Assembly (NCBI GenBank): GCA_035630615.1
Contig: DASQKI010000022.1
Coordinates: 45,909-109,908 of the forward strand
Length of the DNA: 64,000 nt
Direction of reading: 5' to 3'
From: DATFRX01 sp035630615
Lineage (GTDB): Bacteria; Actinomycetota; Actinomycetes; Propionibacteriales; Nocardioidaceae
Part shown: in pieces, positions 43,218 to 50,722 of the stretch
How positions within the stretch are numbered: the stretch's first letter is position 1
Layout of the letters: the number at the start of each line of letters is the position of its first letter
Notes under the pieces: generated by a model
Database searches by the model: none
What the model was told of the DNA's origin: nothing
What the model saw: only the letters and a program-made list of their open reading frames with translations
Program-made: the position numbers and the translations under genes

Positions 43218-44390
43218 TCAGAACACCTGCCGCCCGCCGCGCCAGACCGCCCTGACAAGCGGCACACCGGGGCGGTAGGCGAGGTGGATGTAGGACGGAG
43301 CGTCGAGCACGACGAGGTCAGCGACCGCGCCGACCCCGAGGTGTCCGACGGCGTCGCGACGGAGCGCGCGGGCGCCACCCGCGGTCGCGGCCCACAACGC
43401 CTCGGCCGGTGACATGCGCATCTCGCGGACGGCCAATGCGACGCACAGCGGCATCGACGACGTGAAGCACGACCCCGGATTGCAGTCGGTGGCGATCGCC
43501 ACGGTCACACCGGCGCCGAGCAGCCGCCGCGCATCGGGATAGGGCGACCGGGTCGAAAACTCCACTCCTGGCAGCAGTGTCGCCACAACGCCGGAGCTCG
43601 CCAGCGCGTCGACATCGGCGTCGGTCAGGTACGTGCAGTGGTCGGCCGATGCGGCGCCGACCTCGCAGGCGACCTGCACTCCGGGCCCGGGGCCGAGCTG
43701 GTTGGCGTGCATCCGAGCGCCCAGTCCGACGGCCGCCCCCGCGGTCAGGATCGCCCGCGCCTGATCGGCGTCGAACGCACCGTCCTCGCAGAAGACGTCG
43801 ATCCAGCGGGCGTACGGCCGGCACGCCTCGAGCATCGGCCCGGCGACGAGCTCGACGTACGTGGCGACGTCGTCGACGTACTCGCTCGGCACGACGTGCG
43901 CCCCGAGGTACGTCGTCTCCTCGGTGAACCCTCTCGCCACGGCCAACGCCCGCGACTCGTCATGCGCCGTCAGGCCGTATCCGCTCTTGATCTCGACCGT
44001 CGTCGTTCCTTGCCGCGTCATCTCGGCAACCAGCCGGCGTACTCCGTCGGTCAGGGTCTCGTCGGTCGCCGCCCGGGTCGCAGCGACGGTCGTACGGATC
44101 CCGCCGGCCGTATAGGGCTCCCCCGTCATCCGGGCGGCAAACTCCGCGGCCCGATCGCCGGCGAACACGAGGTGACTGTGTGAGTCGACGAAGCCTGGGA
44201 TCACGACGCGTCCGGCGACGTCGACGCTCGTGTCGGCGTCGGGAGCGTGGATGCGTTCGCCGACCCAGCCGACCCGATTGCCGTCGACCACCAGCGCGGC
44301 GTCACGGACCAGACCGAGCGGCGTCCGGTCGCCCTCCGTCGGGTCGTTGGTCACCAGCTCACCGATGCCCGTCAGCAACACACTCGTCAT
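43218..44390 (-). CDS. hutI: Imidazolonepropionase
   Basis: 390 residues, amidohydrolase superfamily. Metal ligands H-x-H in VIPGFVDSHSHLVFAGDRA and further conserved blocks: EIKSGYGLTAHDE, GARMHANQLGPGPG, VGAASADHCTYL and ATDCNPGSCFTSSMPL. Hydrolyses imidazolonepropionate to N-formimino-L-glutamate, third step of histidine degradation. Separated from hutF by a tandem repeat array. Belongs to the histidine-utilisation set with hutF, the M20 amidohydrolase, hutU and hutH. Confidence 0.96.
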   Translation of the reverse strand: MTSVLLTGIGELVTNDPTEGDRTPLGLVRDAALVVDGNRVGWVGERIHAPDADTSVDVAGRVVIPGFVDSHSHLVFAGDRAAEFAARMTGEPYTAGGIRTTVAATRAATDETLTDGVRRLVAEMTRQGTTTVEIKSGYGLTAHDESRALAVARGFTEETTYLGAHVVPSEYVDDVATYVELVAGPMLEACRPYARWIDVFCEDGAFDADQARAILTAGAAVGLGARMHANQLGPGPGVQVACEVGAASADHCTYLTDADVDALASSGVVATLLPGVEFSTRSPYPDARRLLGAGVTVAIATDCNPGSCFTSSMPLCVALAVREMRMSPAEALWAATAGGARALRRDAVGHLGVGAVADLVVLDAPSYIHLAYRPGVPLVRAVWRGGRQVF

Positions 44391-44432
44391 GCGTCCTCCC
44401 TACCGCAGTCGTCTACCGTTTCGCGCGAGAAA

Positions 44433-44530
44433 GTGGGCGGGACGCGCAAGGTCGGCGGGAAGAAGTGGGCGGGACGCGCAAGGTCGGCGGGAAGAAGTGG
44501 GCGGGACGCGCAAGGTCGGAGCGAGAGGGT
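44433..44530 (+). repeat. Direct 32-bp tandem array, C family (copy C7, three units)
   Basis: ACGCGCAAGGTCGG at 44442, 44474 and 44506, exactly 32 bp apart, all in one orientation, filling the gap between the hutI start and the hutF stop. Confidence 0.9.
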
Positions 44531-44540
44531 GGGTGGGGCT

Positions 44541-45887
44541 TCATGCGTCCGCCCAGAGGTCGTCGATGGTCGCGGCCAGCTCGGCGGCGACGTCGGGGAC
44601 TTTTTGATGAACCCGGTCGGCGACGATCCGGACACCCCCGCTGACCACGTCGGAGACGTCGCCCGCCGTCGCCGCGAAGACGACGCCCTCGACCGCGCCG
44701 CCGGTGCCCGCCGTTCGGACCGTGTCGGTCGCCACCGTCACCAGATCGGCCCAGGCGCCGACCGCGATCGTTCCGGCGTCGTCGAATCCGAGTGACCGAT
44801 GCCCGTCCACCGTCCCGGCCCGCAACAGGTCCGACGCCGTCCACGACCCGCGCTGCCGCGACGAGAGACGTTCGTCGAGCTCGACCGCGCGCATCTCCTC
44901 GAACGGGTCGACGATCGCGTGGCTGTCCGACCCGAGGGTCAGGGTTGCGCCGGCGTTGCGCAACGCGGTCGACGGGCCGATGCCGTCGGCGAGGTCGCGC
45001 TCGGTCGTCGGACAGAAGCAGACGTACCCGCCGGCCGACCCGAGCTGGGCGACGTCCCGCCATGACAGATGGGTCGCGTGCACCGCCGAGGTCAACGGCC
45101 CGAGGGCGCCGTGCTCTTCGAGGAGCTCGGTCGGAGTCCGGCCGGTCGCTGCCCGGCAGTCAGTATTTTCGGCCGGCTGCTCCGACACGTGCACGTGCAG
45201 GGGCGCGTGGTGCCGGCCAGCCCATGCGGCCACGACACCGATCTGGTCGGCCGGCACCGCGCGCACGGAGTGGATGGCCGCCCCGACGACGACATCGCTC
45301 GCGTCGGCATGGGACTCCGCCAGTGCTTCGACCCGATCGGCCCATCGGTAGGCATCGCCGTCGGAAAACCGCCGCTGAACGCCCTCGGGGTCACGACCGA
45401 ACCCGGCCGCGAGGTAGCACGTGTCGAGCAACGCGATCCGGATGCCGACGTCGCGGGCCGCCGCGATCAGGGCCTGGCCGAAGGCGTTGGCGTCGTCGTA
45501 CGGCCGGCCGGCCGGATCGTGATGCAGGTAGTGAAACTCGCCGACGCAGGTGATGCCCGCCAGGGCCATCTCGGCAAAGATCCCCCGGGCCAGGCGGTAG
45601 TAGGCGCCCGGGTCGAGTAGGTCGGCGGCCGCGTACATCTGGTCGCGCCAGGTCCAAAACGAGCCGGACACCCGCTGCGTCCGGCCTCGCAAAGCCCGGT
45701 GAAACGCGTGGCTATGACAGTTGGCGAGGCCGGGGATCGTCACGCCGGCGAGCCGAACCGCGCCCGATGGCGCCTGGCGACCGGCGTCGACCGCCGCGAT
45801 CCGGCCGGCGTCGGTCGTGACGACGAGGGAGTCGGCGAGGCCGCGATCGGGGTCGAGCCAGGCGCGTTCGCACCAGTACGCCGTCAC
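44541..45887 (-). CDS. hutF: Formimidoylglutamate deiminase
   Basis: 448 residues, amidohydrolase fold with IPGLANCHSHAFHRALRG, a HVHVSEQPAENTDC block with the metal histidine, HATHLSWRDVAQLG and LGSDSHAIVDPFEEMR. Converts N-formimino-L-glutamate to N-formyl-L-glutamate plus ammonia. GTG 45887 start overlaps the upstream membrane-protein stop (GTGA); the much longer open frame upstream is only an alternate frame of that gene. Its product needs a deformylase; none of HutG type is present, but an M20 amidohydrolase lies in the same operon. Confidence 0.94.
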   Translation of the reverse strand: MTAYWCERAWLDPDRGLADSLVVTTDAGRIAAVDAGRQAPSGAVRLAGVTIPGLANCHSHAFHRALRGRTQRVSGSFWTWRDQMYAAADLLDPGAYYRLARGIFAEMALAGITCVGEFHYLHHDPAGRPYDDANAFGQALIAAARDVGIRIALLDTCYLAAGFGRDPEGVQRRFSDGDAYRWADRVEALAESHADASDVVVGAAIHSVRAVPADQIGVVAAWAGRHHAPLHVHVSEQPAENTDCRAATGRTPTELLEEHGALGPLTSAVHATHLSWRDVAQLGSAGGYVCFCPTTERDLADGIGPSTALRNAGATLTLGSDSHAIVDPFEEMRAVELDERLSSRQRGSWTASDLLRAGTVDGHRSLGFDDAGTIAVGAWADLVTVATDTVRTAGTGGAVEGVVFAATAGDVSDVVSGGVRIVADRVHQKVPDVAAELAATIDDLWADA

Positions 45888-46879
45888 GTCGGCGCCTCCT
45901 TCGGTGCACGTCGCCGATCGAGCATGGCATTGATGATGCCGGCCGCGACTTCGGCTTGGTCCATCGCGATCCCATAGCGGCGGCCGTCGGCCAGCGATAG
46001 GACGAGGCCGAGCCGGGTCCGTGGGATCCAGCCGGCGGCCCCGGGCAGGACGTGGTAGCCCCGACCCCGCCAGCGCAGCGGACGCACCATTTCGGCGCGG
46101 GCGTCGACGATGACCTCGTACGTCGCGAGGCGCCGCAGCGGCAGACCCCACGGCGTGAGTCGTACGCCGGACTCGTCGATCCGAATCCGGGTCCGGGCAA
46201 ACGCCGCCGCGACGGCCGCGAGGAGCCAGCAAAACGCCGCGGCCGCGGGATTGGCCAAGTAAGTGGAAGCGCCGACCACGGCCATCACCGCGGCGAGCCC
46301 GCCGAAGCCGACGGCGACCAGGTCGCAGCGCCATACGACCGACTCGTCTTCGGGCAACTCGACTCGCGGCAGGGATGGGTCGGGCGGCCGGTCGACCGAC
46401 ATCGCGGGCGGTGAGCCGCAGGCCAGCACGACCGCGAGCGCAAGCATCACGAGCCAGATGAGCGGCCACCAGAGGTCCCAGGTCGGCGCGGAGATCGCCT
46501 GCGGGTCGGCGAAGACGCCGGCGTCGAGCACGAGACCCATGTCGGTCCACCACAGGCCACTGACGAGACCGGACAGCGCACCGAGACCGACGAGGGTCAG
46601 CCGCTGAGCGTGAAAACCCCAGCGGCCGCCGCCAAGGCTCACCATCACGGCGGCGCCAGTCGCGACGCCTCCGACCGCAGCGCACCCGACGGCCACCACG
46701 GTCGTGTCCGCGGTTGCCGCGACGGTCTGGTCGAGCCGCCACCACACCGGAAGTCGCTCGGTCAGCTCGCCGTCGAAACGCAGCGCCGTCGCCGCCACCG
46801 TTGCCGGGCCGACGGCGATCGCAGCGGTCGCGAGCAGGCCGAGCCGACGGCGCAACGGCGGCTCGGCCGTCCGGCTCAT
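45884..46879 (-). CDS. Membrane protein inside the hut operon, function unknown
   Basis: 331 residues. Spans at about 12-32, 57-80, 90-115, 135-155 and two near 195-230, followed by a C-terminal soluble domain of about 100 residues (RIRIDESGVRLTPWGLPLRR, GWIPRTRLGLVLSLADGRRY) like the PH-like/DUF1648-associated membrane proteins of actinobacteria. No transport motif for histidine is visible. Its start overlaps the M20 gene stop (ATGA) and its stop overlaps hutF, so it is translated as part of the histidine operon. Its role there is unclear. Confidence 0.78.
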   Translation of the reverse strand: MSRTAEPPLRRRLGLLATAAIAVGPATVAATALRFDGELTERLPVWWRLDQTVAATADTTVVAVGCAAVGGVATGAAVMVSLGGGRWGFHAQRLTLVGLGALSGLVSGLWWTDMGLVLDAGVFADPQAISAPTWDLWWPLIWLVMLALAVVLACGSPPAMSVDRPPDPSLPRVELPEDESVVWRCDLVAVGFGGLAAVMAVVGASTYLANPAAAAFCWLLAAVAAAFARTRIRIDESGVRLTPWGLPLRRLATYEVIVDARAEMVRPLRWRGRGYHVLPGAAGWIPRTRLGLVLSLADGRRYGIAMDQAEVAAGIINAMLDRRRAPKEAPT

Positions 46880-48105
46880 CGGGACGCCAGGTCTTCGAGT
46901 ACGCGGGTCAGCGCCACGACACCCGCCTCGCAGTCGGCCGGCTCCGCGTACTCGTCGGGCGCGTGCGATATCCCCGTCGGGTTGCGGACGAACAGCATCG
47001 CCGTCGGTACGCCGGCCGCCGAGAGGATGCCGGCGTCGTGGCCCGCGCCGGTCGGCAGGACCGGCACCGGATCACCGTTGGGACCGGCGATCGCGGTCAC
47101 GATCCGGTGGCGAAGGGCGGCGTCGAACGTCGTGGTGCCGCTGGTCGACTCCGCCTCGACCTCGATTCGGGTGCCGTCGCGCCCGGCCCGCTCCGACGCC
47201 AGTCGCTCGATCGTGGTCACCATCGACGTCACGGTGTCCTCGTCGGACGCTCGGGCATCGAGCCAGGCTCGTACAAGGGACGGGATCGCATTGGTCCCGT
47301 TCGGCTCCACCTCGACTCGACCGAACGTCGCCCGCGCATCGGCGAGACGGGCCTGCTTGTTGGCGGCGAGGGCGGTCATCGCGTAGGTCAGCATCGGATC
47401 GTTCCGGTCGGCCATGCGGGTGGTGCCGGCGTGGTCGGCCCGGCCGTGGAACTCGAACCGCCACCGTCCGTGCGGCCAGATCGCCGACGCGACGCCGATG
47501 GCCGCGTCCTCCTCGATCAGGCCGCGGCCCTGCTCGACGTGCAACTCGACGTACGCGCCGATCCGGCCGAGGAGTTCGGGGTCCGGCCCGAGCTGTTCGG
47601 GGTCGCGATTGCGGCCGTGCAGCACCTCGTCGAGGGAGCGCCCGTCCCGGTCGCGCAACGCGCGTGCTCGCTCGGCCGAGAGCGCTCCCGTGAGCAGCCG
47701 CGATCCAGCACACGGGACGCCGAAGCGACTCCCCTCCTCATCGACGAAGTTGGCGACGCCGATCGGTCGAGCCGGCTGGAAACCCTGTGCCCGCAGGGTA
47801 TCGACGGCGGCGAACCCCGACACGACACCCAGTGGGCCGTCGTACGCGCCACCCTGCGGCACCGAGTCGAGATGCGATCCGGTCAGGACCGAGTCGCCGT
47901 CGGACGGATCACCCCACCAGGCGAATTGGTTGCCGTTGCCGTCCTCCGTCAGGCCCATTCCTCGCCGGTCTGCCTCACCTGCGAACCACTCGCGCATCGT
48001 CAGGTCGGCATCGGTCCACGCATAACGCCGATAACCCCCGGTGCCCCGGTCGCGGCCGATCGGGTGGAGGTCGTCCCACATCGTGTGCAGCGTCGCGTCA
48101 CCCAC
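46876..48105 (-). CDS. M20-family amidohydrolase (allantoate / N-carbamoyl amino acid hydrolase type)
   Basis: 409 residues. Two-metal peptidase-M20 fold: H78 in TGSHLDSVPQGG, D89 in AYDGPLGV, E123/E124 in NFVDEEGSRFG, H in AYVELHVEQG and the last His in GISHAPDEYAEP; dimerisation domain around WRFEFHGRADHAGTTRM. Annotated relatives cleave allantoate or N-carbamoyl amino acids. Here it heads the hutF operon, so a role in hydrolysing N-formyl-L-glutamate is likely by context; the same pairing with hutF and hutI is known from Streptomyces hut loci. First gene of its transcript; a repeat composite lies upstream. Confidence 0.87.
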   Translation of the reverse strand: MGDATLHTMWDDLHPIGRDRGTGGYRRYAWTDADLTMREWFAGEADRRGMGLTEDGNGNQFAWWGDPSDGDSVLTGSHLDSVPQGGAYDGPLGVVSGFAAVDTLRAQGFQPARPIGVANFVDEEGSRFGVPCAGSRLLTGALSAERARALRDRDGRSLDEVLHGRNRDPEQLGPDPELLGRIGAYVELHVEQGRGLIEEDAAIGVASAIWPHGRWRFEFHGRADHAGTTRMADRNDPMLTYAMTALAANKQARLADARATFGRVEVEPNGTNAIPSLVRAWLDARASDEDTVTSMVTTIERLASERAGRDGTRIEVEAESTSGTTTFDAALRHRIVTAIAGPNGDPVPVLPTGAGHDAGILSAAGVPTAMLFVRNPTGISHAPDEYAEPADCEAGVVALTRVLEDLASR

Positions 48106-48130
48106 CGAGGCATCGTCTCAGACCATGTCC

Positions 48131-48255
48131 CTCGCGCCGACCTTGCGCGTCCTGCCCACTCCTTCGCGCCGACCTTGCGCGAACGTCCCACTTCTTCCCG
48201 CCGACCTTGCGCGTCCTGCCCGCTTCCTCGCGCCGAGATCGCGCGTCCGTCCCGC
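48131..48255 (-). repeat. 32-bp tandem array, C family (copy C8 left, four units)
   Basis: CCTTGCGCG-type cores at 48141, 48173 and 48205, the fourth being AGATCGCGCG near 48237. Unit 2 carries the variant TTGCGCGAACGTCCCA, which is matched exactly in reverse by units of the right array. Confidence 0.88.
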
Positions 48256-48445
48256 TCCTTCGGCTCGCAGCCCGCACCTCTGGCGAGTTCGGACACGAAG
48301 TCAGCCGGACACCATACAAACTCGCCAACAGTTCTCGAGCCACGTCGGATCCAACCCCGCGAGTGCAACTGTTGCCGGGAAACGGCACCTGGCCGTCGCC
48401 GAAGACGCAAATCTCCCGGCAACAGCAGGCCCGCGGGAAAGGTTT
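48256..48445. repeat. Core module of composite C8, related to the C5 core
   Basis: Starts with TGGCGAGTTCGGACACGAAG and AAACTCGCCAACAGTTCTCG (inverted ends), as in the 25-kb core; then GCAACTGTTGCCGGGAAACG and CTCCCGGCAACAG form another inverted pair. No gene is seen. Confidence 0.7.
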
Positions 48446-48600
48446 GGACAAGACGGGCAACCTCGGCGGGAAGAAGTGGGACGTTCGCGCAACCTCGGCG
48501 CGAGGGAGTGGGACGTTCGCGCAAGGTCGGCGGGAAGAAGTGGGACGTTCGCGCAAGGTCGGCGGGAGGAAGTGGGCGGGACGCGCAAGGTCGGCGGGAA
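48446..48600 (+). repeat. 32-bp tandem array, C family (copy C8 right, five units)
   Basis: GCAAC/GCAAGG cores at 48457, 48489, 48521, 48553 and 48585, 32 bp apart. Three units carry GGGACGTTCGCGCAA, the complement of the variant in left unit 2, so the two arms have changed together. Confidence 0.88.
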
Positions 48601-48614
48601 ATAGGGTCGGCGGC

Positions 48615-49220
48615 ATGGAGTACTCCACCGTCGTCCGTCGGCGCCGCATGGTCCGTAACTTCACCGGCGAGCCGGTCGATCCGGGTGTCGTCGACCGCGC
48701 GCTCGCCAACGCGGTACGGGCGCCGAGCGCCGGCTTCAGCCAGGGGTGGGCGTTCGTGGTGCTCGATCGCCCCGACGACATCGAGCGTTTCTGGCGAGTG
48801 ACCACCGACGCCGACGACGAGCCGGATCTCTGGCTCGAGGGCATGCGACGAGCGCCGGTGCTGATCATTCCGCTGTCGTGCAAGGCCGCTTACCTCGATC
48901 GCTACGCCGAGTCCGACAAGGGGTGGACCGACCGTGACGAGGCGCGCTGGCCGACGCCGTACTGGGACATGGATGCCGGCATGGCCGCCCTCCTGATCCT
49001 CCTCACCGCCGTCGACGAAGGCCTGGGCGGCTGCTTCTTTGGAGTGCCGCCGGATCAGATCGACGGTGTACGGGCCGAGTTCGGCATCCCTCGCGATCAC
49101 CACCCGATCGGTGTCGTCGCCCTCGGGCGCCCGGCCGACGAACTCGTACGTGGCTCCGCGGCCACCGAGCGCCGGCGTCCCCTCGACGAGGTCGTCCATC
49201 GGGGCCGGTGGGGAGGATAG
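48615..49220 (+). CDS. Nitroreductase-family protein
   Basis: 201 residues, FMN-dependent nitroreductase fold. The N-terminal flavin phosphate site VVRRRRMVRNFTGEPVDPG and NAVRAPSAGFSQGWAFVVLD are typical, as is the C-terminal GIPRDHHPIGVVALGRP. A middle stretch (WLEGMRRAPVLIIPLSCKAA) matches the small actinobacterial subgroup annotated as F420- or FMN-binding reductases of unknown substrate. ATG 48615 begins immediately after the last 32-bp repeat unit (15 bp), so the array supplies its upstream region. Divergent from the hut M20 gene. Confidence 0.85.
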   Translation: MEYSTVVRRRRMVRNFTGEPVDPGVVDRALANAVRAPSAGFSQGWAFVVLDRPDDIERFWRVTTDADDEPDLWLEGMRRAPVLIIPLSCKAAYLDRYAESDKGWTDRDEARWPTPYWDMDAGMAALLILLTAVDEGLGGCFFGVPPDQIDGVRAEFGIPRDHHPIGVVALGRPADELVRGSAATERRRPLDEVVHRGRWGG

Positions 49221-49254
49221 GGTTACCGGGCAGTAATCGACTCGGGGAGCCCGC

Positions 49255-50169
49255 ATGCGTCACCTTCGTCGCCAGATCGCCGTCGCCCTCGTCACGGTCG
49301 GCCTGACCCTCGGCCTGACGGCAGGTCCAGCGGCCGCCGACAACGGACCACGACAGACCAACTACGTCGCCGCCCTGCTCTACAGCGCCCTCAACGCCGA
49401 TGCCAGCCCGCCCGGCGCGAACGACTGGAACTGTCGGCCGGGCGCACGGCATCCGCATCCGGTCGTACTCGTCCACGGCACGGCCGAAAACCGCTACACG
49501 ACGTGGTCCGAGCTGGCTCCCCGGCTGGCGCGCGACGGCTATTGCGTATTCGCGCTCAACTACAGCGACATGATGGCAACGCCGTTCCGCGGCATGGGCG
49601 ACATCGTGAATTCCGCCTATCAGCTGCAGCACTTCGTCGACCGGGTCATTCGCGCGACCGGCGCACGCGAGGTCGACATCGTCGGTCACTCGCAAGGCGG
49701 GATGATGCCGCGCTATTACCTGCAGCGGCTGAACGGCAGCAGGTACGTCCATCGGCTCATCGGGCTCGCGCCGTCCAACTACGGCACGACGCTCTACGGC
49801 GTGCTGCCGCTCGTCGCGAGTCTCCCCGGCGGCGCCGCCGTGTTCGGCGCCCCGTGCCAGTCGTGCGTGCAACAGACGGTCGGCTCGCTGTTTCTCGACG
49901 ACCTCAACCGGGGCGACGACACGGTGCCCAGCGTGCGGTACACGACGATCGTGACCACGTACGACGAGGTCGTCGTGCCGTACTCCAACGCGTTCCTCCA
50001 CGACGGCGGCCTCCGCAACATCACGCTGCAAAAGGTCTGCACGGACGACCACACCGACCACCTCGGCGTCCCCTACGATCCGATCGCGATCCGGCTGGTC
50101 CGCAACGCGCTCGACCCGGCCCACGCGAAGCGGCCGACCTGTCGGTTCGTTCCTCCGGTCGTCGGCTGA
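49255..50169 (+). CDS. Secreted triacylglycerol lipase/esterase
   Basis: 304 residues with a Sec signal peptide (cleavage after GPAAA, about residue 28). Alpha/beta hydrolase of the Lipase_2/EstA type: oxyanion segment VVLVHGTAENRYTTW, nucleophile S146 in DIVGHSQGGMMPRYYLQ, the acid probably in TYDEVVVPYSN and the catalytic His in TDDHTDHLGVPYDP. Cysteine pairs (NWNC-type DWNC...YC, PCQSC) suggest disulfides. Likely extracellular ester or lipid hydrolysis. It starts 34 bp after the nitroreductase stop in the same direction. Confidence 0.9.
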   Translation: MRHLRRQIAVALVTVGLTLGLTAGPAAADNGPRQTNYVAALLYSALNADASPPGANDWNCRPGARHPHPVVLVHGTAENRYTTWSELAPRLARDGYCVFALNYSDMMATPFRGMGDIVNSAYQLQHFVDRVIRATGAREVDIVGHSQGGMMPRYYLQRLNGSRYVHRLIGLAPSNYGTTLYGVLPLVASLPGGAAVFGAPCQSCVQQTVGSLFLDDLNRGDDTVPSVRYTTIVTTYDEVVVPYSNAFLHDGGLRNITLQKVCTDDHTDHLGVPYDPIAIRLVRNALDPAHAKRPTCRFVPPVVG

Positions 50170-50185
50170 TTCGCCGACGCTGCCC

Positions 50186-50722
50186 CTAGTCGATGGTGCT
50201 ATAGCCCGAGCAAGCAACCACCGGCGCCGTGCCGCTTTCGCGGCCCTGGACCCGAACGGCGCCACCATCGCCGGAGGCCGCGAGATCGTCGGTCGGCACG
50301 ACCTCGAGGCAGACCCGGACCGCAACCGTCCAGTCGCCGATCGTGGACGGATCGAGCGACCGAGTGGAACCCGCCGGCACGGCGACCGCCTCGTACAGGT
50401 CCGGCTCCTCGCCGACTTGCTCAGACTCCGGCCGTACGTAGGTCAGAGTCGTGCCATCGGCGGATTCGGAGCGCTCGGGTTCACCCACCGGAAGCAGGAC
50501 GAACGACTCGTCGGCACCGTCGTTCGACGCGGACAAGGTCGTGCTGCCGCCACCTTGGGCGAGGCGGAGCGACACCTCGTCGGAGACATCCGGGCCGACG
50601 CTCTGCGATCCGGTCGGCGGGTCGTCCGAGACGGGATCGGAGTCGGCCCGGTCGTTGCCGCACGATGCCAGCGCCAGCGCCGTGAGCGTGGCGAGAATCG
50701 CTGCCGTCGATCGTCTGATCAT
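50186..50722 (-). CDS. Lipoprotein coupled to the RTX-M91 protein, candidate immunity protein
   Basis: 178 residues. Lipoprotein signal (MIRRSTAAILATLTALALASC, Cys at 21), Asp/Ser-rich linker, then a beta-rich domain (EVSLRLAQGGGSTTLSASND, GTTLTYVRPESEQVGEEPDL, TVAVRVCLEVVP) with two cysteines that could pair. The ATG shares one base with the stop codon of the upstream RTX-M91 gene (TGATG), so synthesis of the two is coupled. A lipid-anchored partner exported with a metallopeptidase effector could be an immunity protein or a display/maturation factor; the sequence does not decide. Similar plan to the lipoprotein at 33269. Confidence 0.75.
   Translation of the reverse strand: MIRRSTAAILATLTALALASCGNDRADSDPVSDDPPTGSQSVGPDVSDEVSLRLAQGGGSTTLSASNDGADESFVLLPVGEPERSESADGTTLTYVRPESEQVGEEPDLYEAVAVPAGSTRSLDPSTIGDWTVAVRVCLEVVPTDDLAASGDGGAVRVQGRESGTAPVVACSGYSTID

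Larger units (their letters stand above)
48106..48614. other. 509-bp gene-free region filled by a second repeat composite
   Basis: Holds a four-unit 32-bp array (48131-48255), a core (48256-48445) and a five-unit array in the opposite orientation (48446-48600). It lies between divergent genes (M20 hydrolase and nitroreductase), so both promoters must lie in or beside the repeats. No gene is seen. Confidence 0.85.

Noticed and set aside
44541..46745. Fusion of HutF with a 286-residue N-terminal extension
   Set aside because: The extension is an alternate frame of the membrane-protein gene at 45884-46879, which has proper membrane spans; HutF starts at GTG 45887.
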